In this document: piece after piece, positions 34,910 to 47,797 of the stretch | How positions within the stretch are numbered: the first letter of the stretch is position 1 | How the letters are laid out: each line of letters starts with the position of its first letter | DNA from: Paenibacillus sp. FSL K6-3182 | GTDB taxonomy: Bacteria > Bacillota > Bacilli > Paenibacillales > Paenibacillaceae | DNA length: 64,000 nt | Assembly (NCBI RefSeq): GCF_037976325.1 | Contig: NZ_CP150265.1 | Coordinates: 7,071,501-7,135,500 of the forward strand | Direction of reading: 5' to 3' | The notes under the pieces: generated by a model | Told to the model about the DNA's origin: nothing | Seen by the model: only the letters and a program-made list of their open reading frames with translations | Database searches by the model: none | Position numbers and translations under genes: made by a program

Positions 34910-36142
34910 TGATGGAGTTGTGCCCAAGGCAGGTTCCTTGTTCGTTATATCGGATTCCCCTTCTGCTGCGTCATTCCCTTTTTGCCTGCGGCTGCTGGAC
35001 TTCTGTTCATCTTGAAACCGTCCGTCGCTCGTATCTTTTTTTCCTCTAACAACGGCTACCACGAGCAGCAATAACGGTATAGCACAACCATGCAGCAAGC
35101 TGTAAACCGTCCATACTCCTATGCCAAACTCATGCGCATGAGCCGCATTTCGATATATCATGAGCGATATAGGCACAATGACAAATGCATAGGGAATGAC
35201 CAATGGACGATAGGTAGATAGCTTAAGCATTTGAGCCGTTAAGACCGTCAGTACATAAACGCAAAGTGCAAGCTTCATGAAGACCGTTCCAATCCAAACC
35301 ATCGCAACTAATATTTCAACACGCACCAATATCTCTTCGATATTAATGTTTTTCGCCATATCATAGACGGCAAACGGACTTCTACCCGCTTCTTGCACCC
35401 CCATTACAGCAACCAAAAAAATCGTAATCAGCGTACTTACAAAAGTAATGGCGGAAACAGAAAGCTTCAGTTTTTTTCTTAATTTTTTGCGGTCCTCCTG
35501 ACGTACAAGCGGGAAAATCGTCGTTATAAACACGAATTCCGCAATAGGGAACCCGAGAATCGGATAGATCCCCTTAATCGGCCTTACCCAGCCGTCGTAC
35601 AAGAAAGGCTCAAAGTTTTGAAAATTAAATTGATTGAACAAAGCAAGGAGAACAATCCCAATAACTAAGGCAGCCCATCCAAATAAAATCTCACCCGTTC
35701 TCGCAATCGTCTCAATGCCTAAAAGAACACCATATACAACAACAATCATAAAAGTGAGGTTGATGAACCACTCCGGTGTCTCGGGCAATACAGATAAATT
35801 CAAAAAATCGGATATATTGCGCAGTACCAATGCGCTTAACAATAAGAAATAAAAAATATATAGGGTAGTCAATACCTTTCCGAGCCAAACCCCCAGCAGC
35901 TTTTCTGAGTATTGCGCTAAGGTCAGCTTTGGAAAACGATCAGCAAGCGCTAGATAAATGAGCAGTATGAAATAATTAAACGGTCCTGCGAGCAGCATTG
36001 AAATCCAACCATCCTGCTTGGCAATCGACGTCACCATTGTTGGCAATATGAGCGCTGCACTTCCGAGTGCAAATAAAAACAATATTTTGGCGCATTGCCC
36101 CGATGTGATTTCGGCATTGTTTATTCCCGCAAATTTGCTCAT
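34907..36142 (-). CDS. Spore germination protein, GerAB/GerKB family
   Basis: 411 residues with ten or so membrane helices over residues 12-365, of the amino-acid-permease-like GerB family that binds the germinant in the spore inner membrane. Recognisable segments are SGQCAKILFLFALGSAALILP near the start and YPILGFPIAEFVFITTIFPLV in the middle. The last 45 residues are a hydrophilic Ser/Lys/Glu/Asp-rich tail (KKDTSDGRFQDEQKSSSRRQ) longer than usual. It is the last gene of a gerXA-C-D-B operon. Confidence 0.93.
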   Translation of the reverse strand: MSKFAGINNAEITSGQCAKILFLFALGSAALILPTMVTSIAKQDGWISMLLAGPFNYFILLIYLALADRFPKLTLAQYSEKLLGVWLGKVLTTLYIFYFLLLSALVLRNISDFLNLSVLPETPEWFINLTFMIVVVYGVLLGIETIARTGEILFGWAALVIGIVLLALFNQFNFQNFEPFLYDGWVRPIKGIYPILGFPIAEFVFITTIFPLVRQEDRKKLRKKLKLSVSAITFVSTLITIFLVAVMGVQEAGRSPFAVYDMAKNINIEEILVRVEILVAMVWIGTVFMKLALCVYVLTVLTAQMLKLSTYRPLVIPYAFVIVPISLMIYRNAAHAHEFGIGVWTVYSLLHGCAIPLLLLVVAVVRGKKDTSDGRFQDEQKSSSRRQKGNDAAEGESDITNKEPALGTTPS

Positions 36143-36147
36143 CTATG

Positions 36148-36399
36148 CTATGCCCCCTGCTCGATCCACTTTAATATAGGTTTATACACGGGTGAGAATA
36201 TAGCTGTAATCCAATCTGCCGGATTAGGTATCGGTAGATGCATTTGCTTTGCCGTCATAATTACCACCCCTATGATCAAAATAACCAAAGCCCAGCCCCC
36301 TTCACGCTGGCGGTTATTTTTGCTGTTCCTTCTCCATATTGCCGTTCCAACCATAACGGAAAATAAGAAGAGGACAATGAGAGAAATCATACTACCCAC
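36148..36399 (-). CDS. Small two-helix membrane protein, probable germinant-receptor D subunit
   Basis: 80-83 residues with two membrane helices (about 4-22 and 35-52) and a basic loop between (RRNSKNNRQREGG). Proteins of this size and topology inside ger operons have been described as D subunits that modulate germinant receptors. The GTG at 36399 directly follows the GerC stop; an ATG nine bases later is an alternative, and neither has a strong ribosome site. Identity is inferred from size, topology and location. Confidence 0.7.
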   Translation of the reverse strand: MGSMISLIVLFLFSVMVGTAIWRRNSKNNRQREGGWALVILIIGVVIMTAKQMHLPIPNPADWITAIFSPVYKPILKWIEQGA

Positions 36400-37656
36400 T
36401 CATTTCGATATAGATTCGCCCCGTACACCTGAGCCTGTTATTTGAGTCGTACAGATAACTTCGCTTTTCACTTGAGGGAATATATCTTCCCAGTCCGCTT
36501 CGATTTTCCTCCAAATATTCGGCTCTTGAAAATAAACCTCTTTTCCCCACCCTAATACATCCGTGTGGAATTTCTTCTGTACGCTATTGATCGTGCCCGC
36601 TACCTCTTCCTCGATCGCTTTATCTGTCATTTTGCCGATCTTGATCAGTACACTTTCCTCCGTGATGTTGACGCCGTGGCACATGATTTCTTGAATTCCG
36701 CCCACTACACTGATATGGACCTGTATAATTGGATGACCATCCGGATCTTGTTTAACCTTATACACGGTCGCCGTATCCTGTACCTCAACAATGAGCTCCC
36801 CTTCTGACTCCGGGCATCCAAGCTTTACGACAGTGCTCTCCACTTTATTTTGAAGCCAAGATAGACCTCTTGAATCCTTGGACTTCAAATAACCAACAAG
36901 CTTGCCATCGCTAAAAACGGCCATCGTCGACAGCACTGGAATCGCTTTTGCAGGAATGCTATTTAAATTATCATTGGAATGGCCCTCCGCCTTACTCCCT
37001 TCTATTTGAATAGCGGGCAATACGGGTTGTTGCTTCCCTCTTCCCAATAGTCTCGTTATATCTTTGACTAATACGACATAGTTCGATGCATAAGCAGACT
37101 GATTCACTTCAATCATTTCCCGAAGCTGATTAACAGGAATAGACTCCATTTGAGTCGTTAATTGAAGCAAATCCTCCGCTCTCACGCCTCGTGTAACAAG
37201 AACCGAAATATCAGTGCGTATATCCGGGTTTCTCTCAATTAAGTCAACTAAGGGGTAGATGCCTTTTCTAGCCATACTCTCACTAATAATCAGCATTTGT
37301 GTGTGGGAGAAAAAAAGCCGTCTAGATGTTTTTGTCGACATTTTTCTTATCGCCTCAAACAGGGTATCCCCTTTTTCCGTAAACGTCGTCACCGCGGTGC
37401 CGCCAATGGCCCCTTTGGTTTCCGCTGCAACGTTTTGGGGCAATACGACCTGAACGGTCAACTGAAGCTTGTTTTTTCCTGTTGGGTCATCGTCAACTCC
37501 TATGGCGTATACGACGCCAAGCTTGTCCAAATAGCGCAAATCCCAACAGCCGTTTAATAGCGCCAGCATACATGCTGTCCATACAAGAATAAGCTTCCGT
37601 CCTATTTTCCTAATTGAAAATATCCGTTTCCTTGCATTGACGCTGCCATGGCTCAT
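36400..37656 (-). CDS. Spore germination lipoprotein, Ger(x)C family
   Basis: 418 residues. A long basic N-region and hydrophobic segment end in the lipobox LLNGC (lipidated C37), and GCWDLRYLDKLGVVYAIGVD is the usual start of mature GerC proteins. The rest is the three-domain GerAC fold (TSRRLFFSHTQMLIISE; EVQDTATVYKV; FQEPNIWRKI). It sits on the outer face of the spore inner membrane as part of the receptor. Start overlaps the GerA stop as ATGA. Confidence 0.94.
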   Translation of the reverse strand: MSHGSVNARKRIFSIRKIGRKLILVWTACMLALLNGCWDLRYLDKLGVVYAIGVDDDPTGKNKLQLTVQVVLPQNVAAETKGAIGGTAVTTFTEKGDTLFEAIRKMSTKTSRRLFFSHTQMLIISESMARKGIYPLVDLIERNPDIRTDISVLVTRGVRAEDLLQLTTQMESIPVNQLREMIEVNQSAYASNYVVLVKDITRLLGRGKQQPVLPAIQIEGSKAEGHSNDNLNSIPAKAIPVLSTMAVFSDGKLVGYLKSKDSRGLSWLQNKVESTVVKLGCPESEGELIVEVQDTATVYKVKQDPDGHPIIQVHISVVGGIQEIMCHGVNITEESVLIKIGKMTDKAIEEEVAGTINSVQKKFHTDVLGWGKEVYFQEPNIWRKIEADWEDIFPQVKSEVICTTQITGSGVRGESISK

Positions 37657-39266
37657 TGCTGCGGCTCCTTCCTATGCTCCGTTTCAATGTCTTGTCTAAC
37701 TCTATTACTCGAAGCAAGCTTCTCTGGCCGTTCCCGCATCATCCAAAGTGGCGCCCTAACCAGCGTATCCTTCATATCCTTTAAATACATCGGGGCGAAT
37801 GGTTTAATATAGGGCATGCCAAACGATCTTAAATTGCTCAAATGCAGCAGAAGCAGCAGCACAACTAATCCAATTCCATAAAAACCGAGTGTCGACGCTG
37901 CTAGAAGCAGCAGAAAGCGCAGCAGCCTAGCCGCAATTCCAAGACTGTAGTTAGGAGATACGAAACTGGCAATCGCTGTGAAGGAAACGACGATAACGAC
38001 GGCTGGCGAGACGATTCCCGCCTCTACGACCGACTGTCCGATAACAAGACCTCCAACGATTGATATCGTGTTACCCGCAGCACTAGGCATTCGTACAACG
38101 GCTTCCCGTAATATTTCAAATACAAATTCCATAATAAAAGCTTCCAAATAAGCGGGAAAAGGCACGCCCTCTCGCTGTGCTGCAAGCTTGAGCAGCAGCT
38201 GAGTCGGTATCATCTCCTGGTGATATCCAACGATTGCGACATATATCGACGGCATAAGCAATGCGATTAAAAAGGATACAAAACGAAGCAGCCGCAGAAA
38301 AGTCGCGATATCAAACCGCTGATAATAATCTTCTGAAGCCTGAAAAAACATATTTAAAATTGTAGGTACAATCAGAACAAATGGCGTCCCGTCAACAAAA
38401 ATTGCTATTCGTCCTTCAAGCAAATTGCCTGCTACAGCATCCGGCCGCTCTACGCTCATGATGGTAGGAAACGGCGACCACTTCTGATCCGTAATTAATT
38501 CCTCGATATAACCGGATTCAAGTATGCCGTCAATTTGTATTTCTTCCAGACGTTCTCTTAAATCCTTAAGCACATTCTCATCCGCCAAATCTTTGACATA
38601 CATGATGCATACGGGAGTTTGTGAAATTTCTCCGATCGTCCATTGCTCCATCCACAGCTTCGGACTTCGTATCTTCCTGCGAATCAGCGATGTATTTGTT
38701 CTAATCGACTCCGTAAACCCTTCCCTAGGACCACGTATGGCCATCTCGGTTTTCGGTTCTTCTACGCTTCTTCTTGCTCCCCCTACTACATTGGTTCCTA
38801 TTGCCTGAGTTGCACCCTCTATCATGATGACGCAATAGCCCATAAACAATTTTTGAAACAATAGCTTCCAATCGCATAAATCATTAATAATACCGGTTGA
38901 GAGCAAATTGTTTTTCATAAATGCAAGCAGCTCAGCAGGCTCTAAATTAGCCTCCTCCGGGTATTTGCCTCCATGCATCGGTTGAATGACAAAATGGTCA
39001 AGGCGTTCATCGTCAACCATCCCTTGTACATAAACAACTAGCGCCTTCGTGTGGCCTCTATCCGTTAACGTCAGCTCACGATAAATAATATCCTGACTCT
39101 CACCCAACTCACGCTTCATGGTCTCCATATTTTGCTCCAGGGAAGTGGAAAGGGCCTTCTCCGCAAAAGGCTGAAGCTGCTCCTTTTCATGCATCTCCGC
39201 TTTGGTTATGCGCTTATCAGCCTTGTTGCCAGCGCTGCCATTGCCCTGCTTATAGGTTCGGAACAT
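37653..39266 (-). CDS. Spore germination protein, GerA/GerKA family
   Basis: 537 residues. A cytoplasmic N-terminal domain (about 65-290, with IYRELTLTDRGHTKALVVYVQGMVDD) is followed by the membrane domain (about 310-480), including the conserved PFPAYLEAFIMEFVFEILREA and GNTISIVGGLVIGQSVVEAGIVSP. GerA-type subunits oligomerise and transmit the nutrient signal. ATG at 39266 with AAAGGAG upstream. First gene of the operon gerXA-C-D-B. The germinant is unknown. Confidence 0.95.
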   Translation of the reverse strand: MFRTYKQGNGSAGNKADKRITKAEMHEKEQLQPFAEKALSTSLEQNMETMKRELGESQDIIYRELTLTDRGHTKALVVYVQGMVDDERLDHFVIQPMHGGKYPEEANLEPAELLAFMKNNLLSTGIINDLCDWKLLFQKLFMGYCVIMIEGATQAIGTNVVGGARRSVEEPKTEMAIRGPREGFTESIRTNTSLIRRKIRSPKLWMEQWTIGEISQTPVCIMYVKDLADENVLKDLRERLEEIQIDGILESGYIEELITDQKWSPFPTIMSVERPDAVAGNLLEGRIAIFVDGTPFVLIVPTILNMFFQASEDYYQRFDIATFLRLLRFVSFLIALLMPSIYVAIVGYHQEMIPTQLLLKLAAQREGVPFPAYLEAFIMEFVFEILREAVVRMPSAAGNTISIVGGLVIGQSVVEAGIVSPAVVIVVSFTAIASFVSPNYSLGIAARLLRFLLLLAASTLGFYGIGLVVLLLLLHLSNLRSFGMPYIKPFAPMYLKDMKDTLVRAPLWMMRERPEKLASSNRVRQDIETEHRKEPQQ

Positions 39267-39369
39267 TTACCCATCTCCTTTCTGTTGCATAATCGGATTG
39301 ATGCTTAGGATAACTCTTCCATGGCATAATTATGTATTGAGTCTTAGTTGATTAAAGAATACATCGCAT

Positions 39370-39410
39370 AAAAAAAAAGAGCCGCAGCTCCGTTTTACAC
39401 GGACTTCTGC
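39370..39410 (-). terminator. Intrinsic terminator of the methyl-accepting protein gene
   Basis: On the minus strand an imperfect stem (GCAGAAGTCCGT with ACGGAGCTGC) and GGCTC are followed by nine T's (39379-39371). It lies 18 bases past the stop. Confidence 0.75.
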
Positions 39411-39427
39411 AACCCTATCTCGTTCAC

Positions 39428-41650
39428 TTATCTTTTTCGCGACTCCGTCAGCTTAAACTGGCCAACAAGCTGCTGAAGCAGCGTCGTTATAGACTCCACA
39501 CTCTGAGAGGTTTGTCTCACATTTTTCATTTCGCCAATGAGCTCTTGCACTTTGCTCTCTACATCGGAAGAAATCTTTCGATTTTCTCTGCTTACCAGTG
39601 CGATTTTCTCCATTAGCTGCACGACCTCATCAACGACCTGCGTCTTGCGATGATCCTCGGCATGTGCTGAAGCAAGCGTACTGGCAGCGGCTGCTACAAG
39701 CTGATTGCCCTCCTCAACTACGCGAGTACCTTCATCCATAGAGGCATAAGCTTGTTTCGCTTCATCATAAATGTGACGAGTAATTTCATGCACTTCCTCG
39801 GTCGATTTTTTGGTCATATCGGCAAGCTTGCGAATTTCCGATGCCACAACGGCAAAACCTCTGCCTTGCTCGCCAACCCTCGCTGCCTCGATTGATGCAT
39901 TAAGCGCTAATAAATTCGTTTGTGCAGATATTTCTTCAATGACATGCAAGACCCCTTGTATTTCTTGTACCGTATCCATAAATTTATGGATGGTTCCGTT
40001 GGTTTCCCCTACCTTGGCAGAAATGTGAAACATCTTGTCCCCGATGCGATCAACCTCGGTTTTGGCTACCTCAATTTGTCCAGCTGCCTGCTCTTCAATC
40101 TGTTTCAGCGTAGCCTGCATATCGCCTGCAGCATCCTTCGCCATATCAATATCCTTCAATTGCAATCTAATGCTTCCAATCATATCAGATACTTTTCCGC
40201 TGACTCGTTCCGTTGAAGCTGAAGTGACAGCCGCTGATTCGTTTAGGACAAACTGGCTTGATAGAACATCTGAGGAGGCAAGCTTAACCTGCAGCATAAT
40301 GCCTTCCAAGGAATCTATCATATTATTTATCCATTTTGCTAATTCTTTTGATTCATCATTATCAAAATGATTAAGCTGCAAGCGCTGCGTCAAATCTCCC
40401 TTTCCTTCTGCATTTATGCGAATAAAACGATTAATTTGGCGCAGATGCGATACGACACGCTTCGATTCCCTATTTTGAAAGGCAAAACTGAATAACAATC
40501 CAAATACAAGATTGAATAAACCTGCCGCTGTTGCAGTCACCCAGATTGGAGCATGAACGGCAATAAATAACATAAGCAATGCCGACAAAATACTAACACT
40601 TGTAATCGATATAAGCTGCAGCTTGCGTTGTCTCCAGCCTATACTGCGAATGCGGTATACTTCCTCTAAGTCACCCTCGCACATCATCCCCCATTTATCC
40701 GGACAATGCGGCAGCTGAAAGGTCACTCCCTTGCCAATAACCGATATATGCCTATAATCCGAATAACCTGGATATTCAACGAATAGATTGCTGTCGCTTG
40801 CAATGGTATTCGCAACCCCAGGATGAAGCTGTCCAGTTGCCGGATCATTAAAGACAATTTCAAGCTCTGTATGCTCCTTGATCGAAACTTTGCCCCAATC
40901 GGTTGTTACGCCATCCTTGAGATTTTCGCCATGTGTGAAGGTTCGATCCTCGAACCTGCTTCGAGATAAAGCCGTCCCTGGCGCTATATGAGTATTCAAG
41001 CCTGCCTTCGCCATAAAGATATAATTATCACCCGAATCTGGATAGACATGGCCCGATTCCCGCTGAATTAAATCTCCTAATACATCATTCGGCACACGCG
41101 CACACAACGTCCCAGCAAAGCTGCCATTTACCGTAATTGGAAGCATAAATAATAGAGTCATTTTGTCATGAAAAGAGGAGGAACGAGCTCCTAGCTTTAA
41201 GGTGAGAGAATCACTATAAGGCCCAAACAAGCATCGACGAGGGCTGCTCAACTGCTTAGTGTAGCTCAGTCCAAGCTGCAAGCTGCTATCTTCCTGATAG
41301 ATTGTCCCAATATGCGGCCTATGTGTGGAACTGATAACAGTTTGCTTCACATCGAGTAAAAACAGCTCGGTTATATCGATCGCTCGAGCATATGTTCTTT
41401 CAAATAATCGTTCTATATGCGACTGTTCAGTAGAAGTAGTAAAATCTTTGTTTGGAGCGAGGAGCTCCGTCAGTTGGCCGCCCAATTGATCGATGTAATT
41501 CCAATACTCCATTGCCCATGAAGTTAGCAATTCCTTACGCGTCTCCGCAATCCCCTCAAAGCTTTGCTCGACATCTGTTTTCATATCTTTATTCAATTGC
41601 CATGAAACCCAGAGCGGAAACCCTACTTTCATACCTAGCCAATCAAACAT
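39428..41650 (-). CDS. Methyl-accepting chemotaxis-type signal transducer with central membrane helices
   Basis: 740 residues. The last 300 form an MCP signalling coiled coil with the conserved tip [20 protein letters not shown] and [20 protein letters not shown]-like segment (about 405-455) precedes it. The only clear membrane helices are a pair near residues 350-395. The 340-residue sensory part before them has no obvious N-terminal signal anchor, unlike standard MCPs, and resembles a Cache/PAS-type ligand domain ([21 protein letters not shown]). It probably signals to CheA/CheW; the ligand is unknown. Monocistronic. ATG at 41650 follows GGGGGGA. Confidence 0.88.
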   Translation of the reverse strand: MFDWLGMKVGFPLWVSWQLNKDMKTDVEQSFEGIAETRKELLTSWAMEYWNYIDQLGGQLTELLAPNKDFTTSTEQSHIERLFERTYARAIDITELFLLDVKQTVISSTHRPHIGTIYQEDSSLQLGLSYTKQLSSPRRCLFGPYSDSLTLKLGARSSSFHDKMTLLFMLPITVNGSFAGTLCARVPNDVLGDLIQRESGHVYPDSGDNYIFMAKAGLNTHIAPGTALSRSRFEDRTFTHGENLKDGVTTDWGKVSIKEHTELEIVFNDPATGQLHPGVANTIASDSNLFVEYPGYSDYRHISVIGKGVTFQLPHCPDKWGMMCEGDLEEVYRIRSIGWRQRKLQLISITSVSILSALLMLFIAVHAPIWVTATAAGLFNLVFGLLFSFAFQNRESKRVVSHLRQINRFIRINAEGKGDLTQRLQLNHFDNDESKELAKWINNMIDSLEGIMLQVKLASSDVLSSQFVLNESAAVTSASTERVSGKVSDMIGSIRLQLKDIDMAKDAAGDMQATLKQIEEQAAGQIEVAKTEVDRIGDKMFHISAKVGETNGTIHKFMDTVQEIQGVLHVIEEISAQTNLLALNASIEAARVGEQGRGFAVVASEIRKLADMTKKSTEEVHEITRHIYDEAKQAYASMDEGTRVVEEGNQLVAAAASTLASAHAEDHRKTQVVDEVVQLMEKIALVSRENRKISSDVESKVQELIGEMKNVRQTSQSVESITTLLQQLVGQFKLTESRKR

Positions 41651-41896
41651 ATGATTCTCCCCCCGCTATTCTCATCGTCTATGATGTTAACTATATTAAC
41701 ATATGTTAGGGGGAATTATATACAAATAATTAGTTTTTTTGTCGAAAATACGCATATTTCAGAATACATAACACCAATTAGGGGGTGAAACACGAATATT
41801 CGAATCAACCTGACATTCGAATTCAGCACTCACTTTCATTTAGACAAGAATATGTTACATATAAGCTATCTTTATATCTAACCTCTCTATTCCTAT
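41651..41896. promoter_or_regulatory. Upstream region of the methyl-accepting protein gene
   Basis: AT-rich, no gene. A minus-strand TATATAAT (about 41724-41717) with TCGACA about 17-19 bases further upstream could be a sigma-A promoter. A perfect inverted repeat TGTTAACTATATTAACA (41685-41701) lies between that promoter and the ATG. The motif TTAGGGGG occurs twice (41706 and 41778). Confidence 0.4.
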
Positions 41897-41940
41897 AAAA
41901 AAAAGCACCGCCAGCGCCTTAAAGGCGCTGACAGTGCTTT
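41897..41940 (-). terminator. Intrinsic terminator of the atp operon
   Basis: A minus-strand stem of 17 bases with two mismatches (AAGCACTGTCAGCGCC with GGCGCTGGCGGTGCTT) around a TTTAA loop is followed by at least six T's. It starts 13 bases past the atpC stop. Confidence 0.9.
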
Positions 41941-41952
41941 GGTGGTTGTTGC

Positions 41953-42351
41953 TTATTTGTGTTTAATATGCAGACGATTCATCGCACGCTGCAAAGCAAG
42001 CTCTGCACGGCGGAAATCAACTTGGTCTTGCTTCGCAGCAAGACGCTGCTGAGCACGCTGTTTAGCGGCTTCTGCACGTTCAACGTTAATATCAGTTGCA
42101 AGCTCAGCGCTCTCAGCAAGAATAACGATCTTATCCTTGCGTACTTCGATGAAGCCTCCATTAACTGCTACTACATCTACTTGATTACCGCGTTTGATAA
42201 CGACAGGTGCAATACGAAGCGGTGTGACAAGTGGAATGTGATTTGGCAATATGCCAAGCTCACCTTCAACGCCTGTTACACTAACCATATTAGCAGTCTC
42301 TGCGTATACTTTACGCTCAGGTGTTACAATCTCTACTAAAAAAGAACTCAT
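41953..42351 (-). CDS. atpC: ATP synthase epsilon subunit
   Basis: 132 residues. N-terminal beta-sandwich (VEIVTPERKVYAETANMVSVTGVEGELGILPNHIPLVTPL) and C-terminal two-helix domain (Ala/Glu/Arg/Gln-rich, 88-132) that can inhibit the rotor. Part of the F1 central stalk with gamma. ATG at 42351 follows GGGAGG. Last gene of the operon. Confidence 0.97.
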   Translation of the reverse strand: MSSFLVEIVTPERKVYAETANMVSVTGVEGELGILPNHIPLVTPLRIAPVVIKRGNQVDVVAVNGGFIEVRKDKIVILAESAELATDINVERAEAAKQRAQQRLAAKQDQVDFRRAELALQRAMNRLHIKHK

Positions 42352-42375
42352 GTGGATTCCTCCCGCCTTTCGCTA

Positions 42376-43818
<1,443 letters not shown>

Positions 43819-43857
43819 TCAGCTTATCGCAAGCGCCTGGCCCTTGCAGTGTATATA

Positions 43858-44718
43858 TTAAGATTGAGCATTTGCCCCAGCAACGATCTCGGAAATTTCT
43901 TGTGTAATCGCTGCTTGACGCGCCCTATTGTAAGTGAGCGTCAATTGGTTGATGATTTTCGTCGCGTTTTTCGTCGCGCTTCCCATGGCAGTCATACGTG
44001 CCCCGAACTCACTTGCTTTTCCGTCTAGAACTGCGCTGTAAATGAGCGTTTCCGCATATTTAGGCAGCAGCACTTCAAGCACGCCCTCCGGTGATGGCTC
44101 GTATTCATACGATGTGACAGCCGTGTTCCCGCCTACTTCTGCAAGAGGCAGCAAACGTACGTCTGTCGGCACTTGAGTAATCGCATTAACGAATTCGTTA
44201 TAGTACAAATACAACTCATCATAAGCGCCTTCTGAGAACATATTAACGGCTGAATAAGCAACCGATTTAATGTCTGCGAATGTAGGAGCATCCGGCAAGC
44301 CGATAACTTCCTCAACGATTGTCATATTGCGGCGGCGGAAATAGTCGCGACCTTTCCGTCCGATAACGAACAATACATATTCATCCGTCGACTTATGATT
44401 CTCTCGAATCGTTTGCGTTACTTTACGAAGAATATTCGCATTGTAGCCGCCCGCTAGTCCACGGTCCGATGTAATAACGAGATAACCCGTTTTTTTCACT
44501 GGACGCTTCTCTAGCATCGGATGCTTCACATCTTTAGTGCCAGCTGCGATGCTTGCTACAACTTCCTTCAGCTTCTCAGCATATGGGCGTGATGCTTGCG
44601 CTGCTTCTTGTGCCTTTCTTAGGCGGGAAGCGGCAACCATCTCCATTGCTTTCGTAATCTGCTTCGTATTTTGTTTACTCTTGATTTCGCGTTTAATATC
44701 GCGCATACCTTTTGCCAT
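43858..44718 (-). CDS. atpG: ATP synthase gamma subunit
   Basis: 286 residues. The two long helices of the rotor shaft are visible at the start (MRDIKREIKSKQNTKQITKAMEMVAASRLRKAQ) and end (KASEFGARMTAMGSATKNATKII...ARQAAITQEISEIVAGA). The central Rossmann-like part carries VITSDRGLAGGYN. It couples proton flow to catalysis. Confidence 0.97.
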   Translation of the reverse strand: MAKGMRDIKREIKSKQNTKQITKAMEMVAASRLRKAQEAAQASRPYAEKLKEVVASIAAGTKDVKHPMLEKRPVKKTGYLVITSDRGLAGGYNANILRKVTQTIRENHKSTDEYVLFVIGRKGRDYFRRRNMTIVEEVIGLPDAPTFADIKSVAYSAVNMFSEGAYDELYLYYNEFVNAITQVPTDVRLLPLAEVGGNTAVTSYEYEPSPEGVLEVLLPKYAETLIYSAVLDGKASEFGARMTAMGSATKNATKIINQLTLTYNRARQAAITQEISEIVAGANAQS

Positions 44719-44861
44719 TTGGTTTCACCCGCCTTTGTTGCTTTGGACCTGCTCCAAAGCCTGGTGTTGGTGGAGAAAGTTATCTAGGCCCGAACATAAA
44801 GAACGGGCTTCGATTTATATTGGATTATAAGAAGGTATAAGTTTCACCCGTATATGCTTAA
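44719..44861 (-). other. atpA-atpG intercistronic region with two stem-loops
   Basis: 143 bases, the longest gap inside the atp operon. It holds two hairpins: GCCCG/CGGGC at 44788-44808 and CTTTGGA/TCCAAAG at 44741-44759. The ten-base direct repeat CGGGTGAAAC occurs near each end on the minus strand. Neither hairpin has a T run, so mRNA processing or stability is more likely than termination. Confidence 0.45.
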
Positions 44862-46391
<1,530 letters not shown>

Positions 46392-46401
46392 CTACAGTGC
46401 A

Positions 46402-46941
46402 TTAGATTTTAAACGATTTTTGTAAACGTTCCAACTTGCCGGACAAGCTTCCATCATAAAGACGGTCGCCGATGCGTACTTGTACGCCACCTAGCAATGA
46501 AGGTTCTACTATTTGCTCAGCAATAATAGCTTTGCCAGTCAATTGTCCGAACTGCGCCGCTACGTTAGCAAGCTCAGCATCAGACAAAGCTTGTGCGGAA
46601 TAAACCGTAGCATGTGCTTGACCGAGCGAATCTCCCGCAACCTTCGTATATGCTGCATAAACCTCAGCAATAATATCTTGGCGTCTGCGAGTAATAAGAA
46701 TTTGTACGGTGTTGAATACCAGTGAAGATACACGATCACCGAATGCTGCTTTTAGAACGGCAATCTTTTGTTCTGGAGCAATACTTGGAACAGACAGGAA
46801 CTTTTCAATGTCAGCGTCCTGCTCAAGAGCTTGCACGATCAGCTTAAGCTGCTCCTGAACCTCTGAAACAACCTTTTGCTGCTGTGCAACCTCGAACAGT
46901 GCTTTAGCGTAGCGCTTCGCTACGACTGCATCGCGGCTCAT
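46402..46941 (-). CDS. atpH: ATP synthase delta subunit
   Basis: 179 residues. Family features are the start VVAKRYAKALFEVAQQQ, a helical N-terminal domain and the C-terminal EPSLLGGVQVRIGDRLYDGSLSGKLERL. It ties the peripheral stalk to the top of F1. Start overlaps the atpF stop as ATGA. Confidence 0.96.
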   Translation of the reverse strand: MSRDAVVAKRYAKALFEVAQQQKVVSEVQEQLKLIVQALEQDADIEKFLSVPSIAPEQKIAVLKAAFGDRVSSLVFNTVQILITRRRQDIIAEVYAAYTKVAGDSLGQAHATVYSAQALSDAELANVAAQFGQLTGKAIIAEQIVEPSLLGGVQVRIGDRLYDGSLSGKLERLQKSFKI

Positions 46942-47420
46942 TTATTTCCAACTTCTTTCAAATATTGACCAACAAGCTGTTCTTGTGATTTCTCATCCAC
47001 TTGCTTCTCAATAATTTTCGATGCGATTTTTACGGAGATGCCGCCAACTTCAGTACGAAGCGCTGCAATTGCTTTGTTTTTCTCGCTTTCGATATCTTTG
47101 AGAGCATCGTCTTTCAGACGGGATGCTTCTGTTTTTGCTGTTTGAACGATCTCGTCTGCTTGCTTCGAGCTCGTTGTTCTGGATTGTTCAATAATTTCGT
47201 AAGCTTCTTTGCGAGCTTGTTGGAGTGCAGCCTTCTGCTCTTCCATTTGCTGCTCAGCCGCTTTACGACTGTTCTCAGCTGTATTCATTTGTTCAAGCAC
47301 AAGCTGTCTGCGCTTCTCCATTACTTCGAATAATGGGCCAAATGCGTACTTATTGAGTAACCAGTACAAAACACCAAACGCAACCATTGCGATTACTGTA
47401 GATTCCCAAACCCATGACAT
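46938..47420 (-). CDS. atpF: ATP synthase b subunit
   Basis: 160 residues. One N-terminal membrane helix (about 4-22) and a long Gln/Glu/Lys/Ala-rich helix that dimerises as the peripheral stalk (about 35-150). The conserved FGPLFEVMEKR segment follows the helix. ATG at 47420. Confidence 0.96.
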   Translation of the reverse strand: MSWVWESTVIAMVAFGVLYWLLNKYAFGPLFEVMEKRRQLVLEQMNTAENSRKAAEQQMEEQKAALQQARKEAYEIIEQSRTTSSKQADEIVQTAKTEASRLKDDALKDIESEKNKAIAALRTEVGGISVKIASKIIEKQVDEKSQEQLVGQYLKEVGNK

Positions 47421-47505
47421 AGATGCCGCTCCTTTCTCACCACAATATTGTCTTAATCATAACGAAGGCGAAGAGGGCTAAGGCCTTCCCCGCCAATTTC
47501 AGTTA

Positions 47506-47778
<273 letters not shown>

Positions 47779-47797
47779 TTAAGGCATAAAGCGAAAA

